A stretch of 64,000 nucleotides of DNA from VRUE01 sp033856275 (GTDB lineage: Bacteria > Actinomycetota > Thermoleophilia > Solirubrobacterales > 70-9): NCBI GenBank assembly GCA_033856275.1, contig JAWVFJ010000047.1, positions 1 through 64,000 on the forward strand, given 5' to 3'. This document shows, piece after piece, positions 41,685 to 49,950 of the stretch (its first letter is position 1; each line of letters starts with the position of its first letter). The translations under genes and the position numbers were made by a program. Below the pieces are notes generated by a model, which searched no databases, was not told the origin of the DNA, and was given only the letters and a program-made list of their open reading frames with translations.

Positions 41685-42041
41685 GTGGCGACGAGGAAGC
41701 CAACACGAGTGGATAAGCCGTGGGGGCACGAGCTCTGGTGGGCTGAGACCGACCACTACGCCGGGAAGATTCTCGTCGTCAACGCCGGCCAAGCGCTCTC
41801 CCTCCAATACCACCGCGAGAAGGACGAGACCTCCTACCTGCTCTCGGGCAAGCTGCGGCTAACCCAGGGACCGGACGCCGAGACGCTCAGCGAGGAGGAG
41901 ATCGAGCCGGGGCAGGCATGGCGAAATGAGCCAGGCACTGTGCATTCGATCGAGGCTCTCGAGGACTCAGTAGTGCTGGAGGTCTCAACGCCTCACCTCG
42001 ATGACGTCGTGCGGATGCACGATCGTTACGGGCGTGCCTGA
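41685..42041 (+). CDS. cupin-domain protein, phosphomannose-isomerase-like
   Basis: A 118-residue cupin from the GTG at 41685 (VATRKPTRVDKPWGHELWW). The metal motif is seen as LSLQYHREKDETSYLLSGKL (HxE-type) and a second as AWRNEPGTVHSIEALEDSVV (with His). This is the fold of type-II phosphomannose isomerase/mannose-1-phosphate guanylyltransferase C-terminal domains. As a single cupin, it may be a sugar isomerase or only a sugar-binding protein. The next frameshifted gene starts two bases after its stop. Confidence 0.84.
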   Translation: MATRKPTRVDKPWGHELWWAETDHYAGKILVVNAGQALSLQYHREKDETSYLLSGKLRLTQGPDAETLSEEEIEPGQAWRNEPGTVHSIEALEDSVVLEVSTPHLDDVVRMHDRYGRA

Positions 42042-42043
42042 AA

Positions 42044-42375
42044 TTGACATTCGAGGAAATTCTCGGCGTCCTCCTCGGCTGGCTCGGGCTTGAGATCGAA
42101 GTTGGAACCCACGGCGCCAACGGGGCACAGCCGGTCGCGGCCGTGGACGTTCAGGAGGAACTTCACCGAGGCGACGAGCTTGGGAGCCGGTCTGCTTCTG
42201 CCAGCTCGGTCCTATTCGTCCTGCGCGACGGCGACGGGAGCAGGTCGGGAGCCTCCGACTTTACGAGCAGGCATACCAAGGCGGCGGCTGGTACAACGAT
42301 GACGAAGAAGTCCTTGAAGTCCGCAGCGGCGTCATTCAGGTCTTGATTGCGCCGGTGCTAAAAGACGGCGATTGA
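42044..42375 (+). pseudogene. hypothetical protein, frameshifted
   Basis: Starting from a TTG at 42044, two bases after the cupin stop, the first frame codes LTFEEILGVLLGWLGLEIEV with VLFVLRDGDGSRS. Near 42240 the better reading moves to another frame: GSLRLYEQAYQGGGWYNDDE and VLEVRSGVIQVLIAPVLKDG, to a TGA at 42373-42375. A single one-base change would give a protein of about 110 residues with an even fold. The function is unknown. The frameshift may be real or an assembly error. Confidence 0.55.
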
Positions 42376-42520
42376 GGCGCCAGTCGAAGGGAAAACTTAG
42401 GGAAAGACGACCCCTCAAAACAGCCCTTTTCTGACTTTTCCTGACCTGAGCTGACCTCGACACCAATCAGGCACGAAGCCGCGCAATCCGCGGCCTAATG
42501 CGGAATTGCGCTCTACAAAA

Positions 42521-42607
42521 CGGAGGGGGTGGGATTCGAACCCACGAGCGCCTTGCGACGCCAACAGTTTTCGAGACTGCCCCGTTCAACCGCTCCGGCA
42601 CCCCTCC
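42521..42607 (-). tRNA. tRNA-Ser (CGA)
   Basis: On the minus strand the acceptor stem is ggagggg/cccctcc. The anticodon loop ctcgaaa gives anticodon CGA, the variable arm is long as in class II tRNAs, and the T arm has gtgggttcgaatcccac. No CCA is encoded, as is usual in Actinobacteria. It reads UCG codons. Its 5' half is repeated at 49203-49251. Confidence 0.93.
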
Positions 42608-42613
42608 GAGGCT
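42565..42613. repeat. direct repeat, tRNA-side copy (possible att site)
   Basis: The 49 bases from cagttttcgagactgccccg to gaggct cover the anticodon loop to the 5' end of tRNA-Ser and six bases beyond. They agree with 49203-49251 at 48 positions. Confidence 0.75.
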
Positions 42614-42877
42614 TCGGCAAGCCGAATCCTAGCTAGGCCGAATCTGGAGGGAACGCCGGAGGGAACGAAACCCGGCCCGAAGTCCCGCCGACCAGGCGCC
42701 CTAGCGCAACTGGAAGGCGCCGGGGCTGAGGTACCGAGAACAAAGCGCGAAGCATGGTGAGATCGCCGTTCGGGTCGACTACCCGGTGATGGCGACCCAC
42801 TGGGGCCCGCTCGTTTCCGCGCTCGAAAAGGGGCCGGTCGGCCCGGGTCCCCCCTTTGAGCGATTGGACGGCGAGGG

Positions 42878-43198
42878 TCAGCGGCCGGAGTCCTGGGACT
42901 CCCCGTCAGCCGACTGGCCGACCGGGCTGAAGCCACGGTCGAGTTGGACGTCGACCTGGCTGCCGTCGGCCTTGGTCACCTCGACCTGGTAGTAGCTCTC
43001 CTCGTCGCCGACCTCGGTTTCGGTGACAGTTCCGCCGCCGGTCGCCTCGAGCGCGGCGGCGCTCGCCTGATCAAGCGCATTGCCGGTGATTGGGCGGGAG
43101 CTATCTCCGCCGCCGGTTGCGCTTGCGACCCCGGCTCCCCCTGCGGCGAGAGCGAGCGCCGCCGCCCCGACGAGCAATACCTTGGTTCGCTTCTTCAT
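42878..43198 (-). CDS. PepSY-domain exported protein
   Basis: A 106-residue protein with signal peptide VLLVGAAALALAAGGAGVAS. The mature domain PITGNALDQASAAALEATGG and ETEVGDEESYYQVEVTKADG with SQVDVQLDRGF is the PepSY fold (helix, then antiparallel strands), often an inhibitor or sensor at the cell surface. It is located just after the histidine kinase gene, in the same direction, so it may be part of the signal system. It is exported and probably free or loosely bound. Confidence 0.82.
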   Translation of the reverse strand: MKKRTKVLLVGAAALALAAGGAGVASATGGGDSSRPITGNALDQASAAALEATGGGTVTETEVGDEESYYQVEVTKADGSQVDVQLDRGFSPVGQSADGESQDSGR

Positions 43199-43276
43199 TG
43201 GTCCTCCTTGTGTTGTCTACGAGGACCACTTGTACGGGCGGTCGATGAAACGACTGTGAAACGAACCTCTCCGGTA

Positions 43277-44647
43277 TCAGGCCACGGGGATCTCGATCCA
43301 AATGTCGGCGCCGCCGTCGGGGTCGTTGGCGGTGCCGGCGAAGCCGCCGTGCGCGAGCGCGATCGTCTCGACTATCGCCAGGCCGAGTCCGACGCCGCCC
43401 TGGCCCCGGGCGGCGTCGGCACGGCTGAAGCGCTCGAACGCCCGGGGGGTGAACTCGGGCGGGAATCCGCCGCCCTGGTCGCCCACGTGCAACTTGATCC
43501 CGCCGGGATCCGCGGCCGCCCAAATCCGAACCTCGCCCTCACCGTGACGAAGGGCGTTGTCGACCATGCTCGTCAGCGCCTGCTCGAGGCGCAGCCGATC
43601 CCCTTCGATCACGAGTCCGGCGTCGCCGTCGACGACGAGGGGTCGACCGGACTCGGTCGCACGGGCCCGGAAGCGTTCGGCGATCGCCCTCAGCAGGTCG
43701 CTGACCGAGAGCCGCTCCAGCGTCAGCGCCAATCTGCCGTCCTCCGAGCGGGCGACGACCAGGAGGTCCTCCGCGAGCTGGACGAGGCGGTCGACCTCCT
43801 CCAGGCCGGAGGCGATCGCGGCTCTGAGCTCCTCCTCCGATTCCCCGTGCCTGAGCGCCAGCTCGAGCTCGGTCTTGTGCAGCGTCAACGGCGTGCGAAG
43901 CTCGTGGCTGGCGTCGTCGACGAAGCGGCGCTCGCGCTCCAGCGTGGCGTCGATCCTAGCCAGCATCTCGTTCAGCGTCAGGCCGAGCCTCCGTAGCTGG
44001 TCCTTGGCTGGCGGGACCGGGAGGCGCTCGTCCGGTTCGCTCGCCGAGATTGCCGCTGCGCGCCGTCGCATCTCCTCGACCGGCCGCAGCGCCGCCGCCG
44101 TCGCCAGATAGCCGGCGATCGCGGCCAGGAGCAGCACGGCCGGACCGCCTACCAGAAACAGCGCGGCGAGTCCGTCGAGCGCGTCATTGCGATCCCCGAG
44201 CGAGGAGCCGACCACCACGACCACCTTGCCGGCCGGAGTTTTGCTGGGAGCGGCGAGCAGTCGGGCGGCCGCGTCGATTCCCGGTAGACGAGCGCGTTCG
44301 AAGAAGGTCGGTGACGTGACCGCCTCCGCCAACTGGGATCGACTCAGCACCGGCCGGTCGCCCAGTTGCGGCGTCGAGTCGACGATCCTCCCTTGCGGCG
44401 TCAGCACCTGAGCAAAGCTCTCGCCCGGCTCGATCAGCGACATATTGTGCGATCCGCCGAGGGTCCTTTCCGACGTTTGGGATAGGGCTGAGACCTCGCC
44501 GGCGCGTGAGCGGAGCCCGTTGTTGATCGATTCGTCGAGCCGCGCTTCCAGGCGGTAGTAGAGGAAGAAGCCGACCGCGACCAGGACCAGTGCCATCGCC
44601 GCCGTGAAGGCCAGGGTCACGCGCAGGCGAATCGGCACTCGGCTCAA
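43277..44647 (-). CDS. two-component sensor histidine kinase
   Basis: A 456-residue kinase. It has two membrane segments (residues about 9-30 and 160-185) that bracket an extracellular sensor, then a HAMP linker (RPVEEMRRRAAAISA). The dimerisation domain has the phospho-accepting His in DDASHELRTPL (His248). The ATPase domain follows with SMVDNALRHGEG (N box), GDQGGGFPPEF (G1) and GGVGLGLAIVETIALAHGG (G2). It phosphorylates the OmpR-type regulator encoded just upstream, which overlaps its start by four bases. The signal is unknown; the linked exporter suggests an antibiotic or envelope stress. Confidence 0.93.
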   Translation of the reverse strand: MSRVPIRLRVTLAFTAAMALVLVAVGFFLYYRLEARLDESINNGLRSRAGEVSALSQTSERTLGGSHNMSLIEPGESFAQVLTPQGRIVDSTPQLGDRPVLSRSQLAEAVTSPTFFERARLPGIDAAARLLAAPSKTPAGKVVVVVGSSLGDRNDALDGLAALFLVGGPAVLLLAAIAGYLATAAALRPVEEMRRRAAAISASEPDERLPVPPAKDQLRRLGLTLNEMLARIDATLERERRFVDDASHELRTPLTLHKTELELALRHGESEEELRAAIASGLEEVDRLVQLAEDLLVVARSEDGRLALTLERLSVSDLLRAIAERFRARATESGRPLVVDGDAGLVIEGDRLRLEQALTSMVDNALRHGEGEVRIWAAADPGGIKLHVGDQGGGFPPEFTPRAFERFSRADAARGQGGVGLGLAIVETIALAHGGFAGTANDPDGGADIWIEIPVA

Positions 44648-45324
44648 CGCCCACCGTCCCGCCGCAGCCGGTACCCGACCCCACGCACCGTCTCGATCGA
44701 CTCGACCCCGAAAGGGCGGTCGATCTTCTCGCGCAGGAACCGCACGTAGGAGTCGACGATGTTGGAGCGGTTCTCGTACTCATAGTCCCAAGCGTGCTCG
44801 ATCAGCTGGAAGCGAGAGAGGACCTCGCCATGCCTTCGCATGAAGACCTCGAGCAGAGCGAACTCCTTTGCCGAGAGATTCACCTCGCTCTCTCCCCGCC
44901 ATGCCTGCCGCGTCGCCGGATCGAGCAGCAGGTCGCCGACCCGTAGCTCGGTTGGGCGCTCCGGCGTGCCGCGGCGAACGACCGCGCGCAGCCGTGCCAG
45001 CAACTCCGCGTAGGAGAAGGGCTTGGTCAGGTAGTCGTCAGCGCCGCGATCGAGCCCCGCAACCCTGTCTTTGAGCGCGTCGCGCGCGGTCAGCATCAGG
45101 ATCGAGGACCAGACCCCCGACTCCCTCAGCCGTCTGCAGACCTCGAGGCCGTCGATGCCGGGAAGCATCAGGTCGAGGACGATCGCGTCGTATTCGACGG
45201 CTTCGGCTTTCCACACGGCTTCCTCCCCGTCGCCGGCGACGTCGACGGCCATTCCCTCCCGCTGGAGCCCGCGCCGGATCAGGCCGGCCATCTTCGCTTC
45301 GTCCTCGACGATCAGCACTCGCAT
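44644..45324 (-). CDS. OmpR-family response regulator
   Basis: A 226-residue protein. The receiver domain starts MRVLIVEDEAKMAGLIRRGL and has the phospho-accepting Asp51 in IVLDLMLPGIDGL, with Thr and Lys switch residues in LMLTARD and YLTKPF. The C-terminal winged helix has LSAKEFALLEVFMRRHGEVL and VDSYVRFLREKIDRPF, with the recognition helix between. It is partner of the kinase that overlaps its 3' end. The intergenic region upstream carries paired 11-bp-spaced repeats, the typical OmpR-class site, and likely controls both this operon and the divergent exporter. Confidence 0.94.
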   Translation of the reverse strand: MRVLIVEDEAKMAGLIRRGLQREGMAVDVAGDGEEAVWKAEAVEYDAIVLDLMLPGIDGLEVCRRLRESGVWSSILMLTARDALKDRVAGLDRGADDYLTKPFSYAELLARLRAVVRRGTPERPTELRVGDLLLDPATRQAWRGESEVNLSAKEFALLEVFMRRHGEVLSRFQLIEHAWDYEYENRSNIVDSYVRFLREKIDRPFGVESIETVRGVGYRLRRDGGR

Positions 45325-45354
45325 TCGGCGTCCTGAGCCAGGTTGTCGAGCAAA

Positions 45355-45400
45355 GATGAAAGCAGGATGAACTTTCGCGGCGCTTCATCGTCATTTCATC
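45355..45400. promoter_or_regulatory. paired direct repeats, probable response-regulator sites
   Basis: gatgaa occurs at 45355 and 45366, and its complement ttcatc at 45384 and 45395. Each pair is spaced by 11 bases, one DNA turn, and the two pairs face each other. OmpR/PhoB-class dimers bind such 11-bp tandem repeats. The site is between the regulator gene and the exporter adaptor. Confidence 0.6.
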
Positions 45401-45424
45401 CAGTCAGGAAAAAGTCCAGGGTCC

Positions 45425-47221
45425 ATGGCGGTCGCAAGACCAAGAATCGTCGTCGGGGCGGTGCTGGCGGCCGCAGCCGCCGCAGTGGGACTGCCGCTGG
45501 CGACTCAGAACAGCGGCGGCCCAAAGCAGGCCGCCGGGACCTTTGCGACGGTTGGGCGGGGCGTGGTCGACAAGACGGTTGGTGGCGTCGGACACGTGAC
45601 GACCCTGACCGGGGCGGCGCTGCTCTCTGTTCCGTCGACCTTCTCGAGCAGCGCGGGCGCCGGAGGGACGGGAGTTGGGTCAAGTGCGAGCACCGGCACC
45701 TCGCCGGCGACCACAACGGGCACGAGCTCGACGGCCGCCGCCACGGCCGGCAGCACCCCCGCACCCGCTGACGCGGTCTTTCCGACCGTGACCGGCTACG
45801 TCTCGCGACTTTTCGTGCACCCGGGCGAGAAGGTCAGCGCGGGACAACCGGTCGCGAGTATCTCCGACGGCGGCGCGAGCGTGGGCGCCGTGCTGCAGGC
45901 TCGTAACGAACTCGCCACCGCCCGCCTCGAATTGGCCCAGAAAAGGACCCACGACATCCTTCTCGGGCCACCGCCGACGCCGGCCGAGCTGGCGGCCGGG
46001 CAGCAGGCGATCGTCACCGCGAAGACGACGCTGCGTGACCTGGCCGCCTCGCCGACGCCAGCCGAAGTCGCCGCGGCTCGCTCCGAACTCGCAAGGACGG
46101 TCGCCGAACTGCACAGCTCGCGGGCGAGCCCGGCTGCGATCAAGGCGGCGGAACTCGCCGTCACGACGGCGCAGCAGAACCTGCAGACGCTCACCGGGAC
46201 GCCGGACCCGGCCGAGCTGGCGGCAGCGCAGCTCGAAGTCGCGAACGCGGTGCTTGGGCAGGCGAGCCTCTCGCCCGAACCGACCCCGGCCGAAAGCGCC
46301 GCGGCGCAGGCGGCGGTAACCGCGGCTCAACTGAAACTGAACCAGCTGATCAGCCCGCCTCCCGCCGTGGTCAGCGCCGCTCAAGGAGAGCTGGCGAAAG
46401 CCGAACTGGACCTGCAGGCGCTGTTGGCGACCCGCCACGGCACCGGGCTCTCGGCGCTGCGCGCCGCGGTGGTGGCGGCCAGATCCCGGCTGGCGCATCT
46501 GCGACCGACCGAAGCTGTGTTCGCCACCGCCCAGTCGGAAGTGCGAAGGGCCAGGGCCGATCTCGCGGTCCTGCGCCAGCGAGGAGCGCCGGCGAGCGCG
46601 ATCGACCAGGCCCTCGCGGGGCTGAAGGTCGTGGTCAGCCGGCAGCGCCTCGGCCTGGCAAAGCAGCTGACCGGACAGCTGACCGTGCGGGCGAGAGCCT
46701 CCGGGACGGTGACGAGCATGCTGACGACGGCGGGCGCAGCTGCGGACCCGGCGACGCCGCTGATGCGCGTCCAGGACCTGGGGAACCTCGTCGTCGCGCT
46801 CGAACTCAGCGAGTTCGACGTCGCGCACGTGCGGGTCGGAGAGCTGACGCGAGTGAGTGTCGATGCCCTCGGAGGCCGCCAGGTGAAGGGCCGGGTGATC
46901 GACGTCTCACCTATCGGAACCGAAGTAGGAGGCGTCGTCAACTTTCCGATCACGATCGCTCTGAAGACGGCCGGCGGCGGCGTTCGGCCGGGCATGAGCG
47001 TGAGCGCCAGGATCGTGACTCGGATACGCCGCAACGTGATCCGCATCCCTTCCACCGCGGTCAGCGGCGGAGATCGGCCCACGGTGAAGGTGCGCCGGCC
47101 GTCCGGCACGCTGACCCGCCGTCCCGTCGAGCTCGGTCTGGAAGGCCCGAGCCTGGTCGAAGTGCGCTCTGGGTTGCAGGCCGGCGATCGGGTCCTGGTC
47201 CCCGCCGGTGGCGGGGAATAG
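45425..47221 (+). CDS. efflux adaptor subunit (MacA/HlyD type)
   Basis: A 598-residue membrane-fusion protein. N-terminal membrane anchor (VVGAVLAAAAAAVGLPLA), then a Gly/Ser/Thr-rich stretch, a biotinyl-lipoyl-like half (YVSRLFVHPGEKVSAGQPVA), and a very long alpha-helical coiled-coil hairpin with Ala-rich heptads (residues about 150-410). A second lipoyl half (VRARASGTVTSMLTTAGAAA) and barrel/MP domains (ISPIGTEV-like DVSPIGTEVGGVVNFP) follow. It links the ABC exporter to the outside in this Gram-positive-type envelope. It is the first gene of a three-gene operon. The long Ala-rich hairpin is larger than usual. Confidence 0.88.
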   Translation: MAVARPRIVVGAVLAAAAAAVGLPLATQNSGGPKQAAGTFATVGRGVVDKTVGGVGHVTTLTGAALLSVPSTFSSSAGAGGTGVGSSASTGTSPATTTGTSSTAAATAGSTPAPADAVFPTVTGYVSRLFVHPGEKVSAGQPVASISDGGASVGAVLQARNELATARLELAQKRTHDILLGPPPTPAELAAGQQAIVTAKTTLRDLAASPTPAEVAAARSELARTVAELHSSRASPAAIKAAELAVTTAQQNLQTLTGTPDPAELAAAQLEVANAVLGQASLSPEPTPAESAAAQAAVTAAQLKLNQLISPPPAVVSAAQGELAKAELDLQALLATRHGTGLSALRAAVVAARSRLAHLRPTEAVFATAQSEVRRARADLAVLRQRGAPASAIDQALAGLKVVVSRQRLGLAKQLTGQLTVRARASGTVTSMLTTAGAAADPATPLMRVQDLGNLVVALELSEFDVAHVRVGELTRVSVDALGGRQVKGRVIDVSPIGTEVGGVVNFPITIALKTAGGGVRPGMSVSARIVTRIRRNVIRIPSTAVSGGDRPTVKVRRPSGTLTRRPVELGLEGPSLVEVRSGLQAGDRVLVPAGGGE

Positions 47222-47239
47222 ACGGGGCGGCCGCCCGTC

Positions 47240-47956
47240 ATGGTCGACCGGGTCATCGCGACGCAGGGCCTTCGCAAGCTCTTCGATTCTGGCTCCCTCA
47301 GTGTCGAGGCCCTGGCCGGTGTGGATCTCGTCGTCGAGCCGGGCGAGTTCCTTGCGATCATGGGCCCATCGGGATCGGGGAAGTCGACCCTGCTCTCGAT
47401 CCTCGGCTGCCTCGAGCGGCCGACCGAGGGCAGCTATCGACTGGGCGGCGAAGAGGTCGCCGGCTTCGACGAGCGCAAGGCGGCGCGAGTGCGGCGCGAG
47501 CGGATCGGCTTCGTCTTCCAGGCCTTCAATCTGCTGCCGCGCTCGACCGCGTTACAGAACGTCGAGCTGCCGATGATCTACGGCGGTGTCGGTCGCCGGG
47601 AGCGCCGTGCACGGGCCGGCGAGGCGCTCGCAGCCGTTGGCCTGGACGATCGGGGCGGACACCTCCCGAGCGAGCTCTCCGGCGGACAGCAGCAGCGGGT
47701 CGCCGTGGCACGGGCGATAGTCACCCGGCCCGACGTGCTGCTCGCCGACGAGCCAACCGGCAACCTCGACTCCAAGAGCGAGGCCGAGGTGCTGGCCGTC
47801 CTCGAAGGGGTCCACGCGGAGGGGGCGACGATCGTGATGGTCACCCACGCCCGCGAGGTCGCCGGCCGGGGCACGCGGATTGTCCACATGCTCGACGGGG
47901 GAATCGCGCTCGACGAACAGATCGACCTACCGGCTGAGGCGCCGTCGGCACCATGA
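47240..47956 (+). CDS. ABC transporter ATP-binding protein (MacB/LolD type)
   Basis: A 238-residue ATPase. Walker A GPSGSGKST (42-50), Q loop FVFQAFNLLPRS, signature LSGGQQQR, Walker B VLLADEPTG and H loop MVTHARE are all seen in order. It belongs to the MacB/LolD class that powers export of macrolides, peptides or lipids by a two-part permease. It starts 18 bases after the adaptor gene. Its stop overlaps the permease start by four bases (ATGA). Confidence 0.94.
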   Translation: MVDRVIATQGLRKLFDSGSLSVEALAGVDLVVEPGEFLAIMGPSGSGKSTLLSILGCLERPTEGSYRLGGEEVAGFDERKAARVRRERIGFVFQAFNLLPRSTALQNVELPMIYGGVGRRERRARAGEALAAVGLDDRGGHLPSELSGGQQQRVAVARAIVTRPDVLLADEPTGNLDSKSEAEVLAVLEGVHAEGATIVMVTHAREVAGRGTRIVHMLDGGIALDEQIDLPAEAPSAP

Positions 47957-49164
47957 ACATCTACGAGCACCTCCACCTCGCCCTGCAGGCATTGCGGGCG
48001 AACTGGCTGCGCAGCCTGCTGACGGCACTGGGCGTAATCATCGGCGTCGCCTCGCTCGTCGCCCTGACCGCGATCAGCGCCGGCGCCCGACGCAGCGTCG
48101 CCGCCGACCTTCAGCGCCTCGGCCCCAACATCATCCTGCTCGACGGCGAGTTCGTTCCGCTCCCCTCCGGCGAACAGAGCGCCACCGACCGGACCCTGAC
48201 CCCGGGCGATCTGGCGGCGGTCGCCCAACTGCCTTCCGTGATCGCGGTCGCGCCTCGCCAGACGGTCGAGGGGATGACGATCTCCGCCGGCCGCACTCAG
48301 ACCAGCCCCTTCGTGACCGGGCTCACCCCGCTCTACGAGCAGATCCACAACTACTCTGCGACGGAAGGGCGGCTTCTGACCGCCACCGACGACCGTTACG
48401 GCCGCGAGGTGATGGTGCTCGGCCCGCGGCCCGCGAGTGTTCTCTTCCCGGGCGGGAGCCCGGTCGGGCAGAGTGTCCGTGTGCTGAACCGCGAGTTCAC
48501 CGTCGTCGGCGTCTACGCCAGCAAGGGCAGCCTCGGCGGCGAAAGCCTCGACAACAGCGTCTTCATCCCGATCACCGTCGCCAAGCGGGTGCTCTTCGGT
48601 GGCGAAAACGTCCACGGCGCCGACGTCCAGGTCGCGACCCAGGCCGAGGTGGAACCGACCATGGACGAAATCGACGAATTGATGTTCGAGCGCCACCGCA
48701 TCGGCCCAGGCCACCCCGAAGACTTCTCGACCGAAGACCAGGCGACGATCATCAACGCGGCCGAAGCGGCGACCTCGACCTTCCAGACCCTGACCCTCGC
48801 CCTGGGCGCGATCGCGCTGCTCATCGGCGGGATTGGGATCATGAACATCATGCTCGTGTCGGTCACCGAGCGCACCCGTGAGATCGGCATCCGCAAGGCG
48901 CTCGGCGCCGAGCCGGGCCGGATCCAGGCGCAATTCCTGGCCGAGGCTCTGGCACTGTGCTCGGCCGGGGGCCTGATCGGGGTCGCGATCGGGGTAGAGG
49001 CGTCACGGATGATCAACCGCCTGGCCGGCTGGCAGACGTCCGTCGCTCCCGAGTCGCTGGCGGTCGCCTTCGCCGCCGCACTCGGCGTGGGCCTCTTCTT
49101 CGGCTACTACCCGGCTCGGCGCGCCGCCCACATGCCGCCCGCGGTAGCGATGCGCTACGACTGA
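47953..49164 (+). CDS. ABC transporter permease (MacB/FtsX-like)
   Basis: A 403-residue permease. It has one N-terminal membrane helix (WLRSLLTALGVIIGVASLVA), a large MacB-like periplasmic core domain (PSVIAVAPRQTVEG ... FTVVGVYASKGSLGG), and three C-terminal helices with the FtsX-type segment GGIGIMNIMLVSVTERTREI and GIRKALGAEPGRIQAQFLAE. It moves substrate by mechanotransmission with the neighbouring ATPase and adaptor. Substrate is not known; antimicrobial or lipid export is typical. It is likely controlled by the divergent two-component system. Confidence 0.93.
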   Translation: MNIYEHLHLALQALRANWLRSLLTALGVIIGVASLVALTAISAGARRSVAADLQRLGPNIILLDGEFVPLPSGEQSATDRTLTPGDLAAVAQLPSVIAVAPRQTVEGMTISAGRTQTSPFVTGLTPLYEQIHNYSATEGRLLTATDDRYGREVMVLGPRPASVLFPGGSPVGQSVRVLNREFTVVGVYASKGSLGGESLDNSVFIPITVAKRVLFGGENVHGADVQVATQAEVEPTMDEIDELMFERHRIGPGHPEDFSTEDQATIINAAEAATSTFQTLTLALGAIALLIGGIGIMNIMLVSVTERTREIGIRKALGAEPGRIQAQFLAEALALCSAGGLIGVAIGVEASRMINRLAGWQTSVAPESLAVAFAAALGVGLFFGYYPARRAAHMPPAVAMRYD

Positions 49165-49202
49165 TTCAGCCCTTTGGGACGAATTGAATCGCTAGGCGAA
49201 TC

Positions 49203-49251
49203 CAGTTTTCGAGACTGCCCCGTTCAACCACTCCGGCACCCCTCCGAGGCT
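49203..49251. repeat. tRNA-Ser 5'-half duplicate (possible att site)
   Basis: A copy of 42565-42613 (one mismatch, a for g). It covers the acceptor 5' strand, D arm and anticodon loop, and stops in the anticodon stem, so it cannot form a tRNA. Two copies in the same orientation border the 6.6-kb signal/exporter block. Confidence 0.75.
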
Positions 49252-49261
49252 CTGGTAAATC

Positions 49262-49885
49262 CTACGGAGTGGCGCGCCTTTTGGCGGCGAACAGGCCAGC
49301 GAGCACGGCGAAGAACCAGGCTCCCCCCACCAGCCAGCCGCCGAGGACATCGCTGGGGAAATGGCGATTGAGGACGAGGACAGCGCAGCCGACGGCGAGG
49401 GTGAAGGCCGTTCCGACAAGAGCTGTCAAGGGACGCCAGGAGCGGGGCACCACCAGGATGAAGGCAAGGGCGATCGAGAGGGCGGCGGTGGCGTGGCCAC
49501 TTGGAAGCGAGGCCGAGCCGATCTGGCGATAGCCGAGGATTGACTCGTATCGCGGGTGAGCGAGAGCGGCCTTAAGGATCTGCGTTGTGAGGTTCGCTCC
49601 GGCGACCAGGATGAAGGCGGCGAGAGCATCGCGGCGCCGGCCAAGGTGCAACGCCAGTCCGCCGGCCACCGCAAGCAGGACGAGCAGAGACAGGAGGTCG
49701 GCGGAGTGCATAACCAGGGCGGCTACCCCCGCGGCCAAGGAGTCCCTCGGGGCGGAAAGCCTGCTCAGGGCTTCGGCGTCGAGGCGGCTGAGGGGGCCCA
49801 CCTCGTAGGCCAGGCCCGTAAGCAGCATCAGGCCGGTCACACAGGCAAGGCAGGCCGCGATCGGCGGCTTGGCGCTCTCGTTCAC
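49262..49885 (-). CDS. PAP2-family membrane phosphatase
   Basis: The open frame begins at 49999, overlapping the divergent sulfotransferase. A GTG at 49885 (VNESAKPPIAACLACV) gives a compact 207-residue protein; an ATG at 49915 is also possible. Five or six hydrophobic helices are seen with the PAP2 phosphatase motifs: KAALAHPRYES, SLPSGHAT and NRHFPSDVLGG (catalytic His and Asp). It dephosphorylates lipid phosphates, such as undecaprenyl pyrophosphate or phosphatidic acid, outside the membrane. The polysaccharide locus next to it suggests undecaprenyl carrier recycling, which is an inference. Confidence 0.83.
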   Translation of the reverse strand: MNESAKPPIAACLACVTGLMLLTGLAYEVGPLSRLDAEALSRLSAPRDSLAAGVAALVMHSADLLSLLVLLAVAGGLALHLGRRRDALAAFILVAGANLTTQILKAALAHPRYESILGYRQIGSASLPSGHATAALSIALAFILVVPRSWRPLTALVGTAFTLAVGCAVLVLNRHFPSDVLGGWLVGGAWFFAVLAGLFAAKRRATP

Positions 49886-49950
49886 GCCGGCACAGTAGCC
49901 GCCGACCAAGCCCATAAGACCACGGTGCCGAGCCACGTTGGGTGAGGGCA

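Noticed and set aside
45680..46828. 382-codon minus-strand frame inside the efflux adaptor
   Set aside because: Antisense to the Ala-rich coiled coil; Arg/Gly-rich with no motif.
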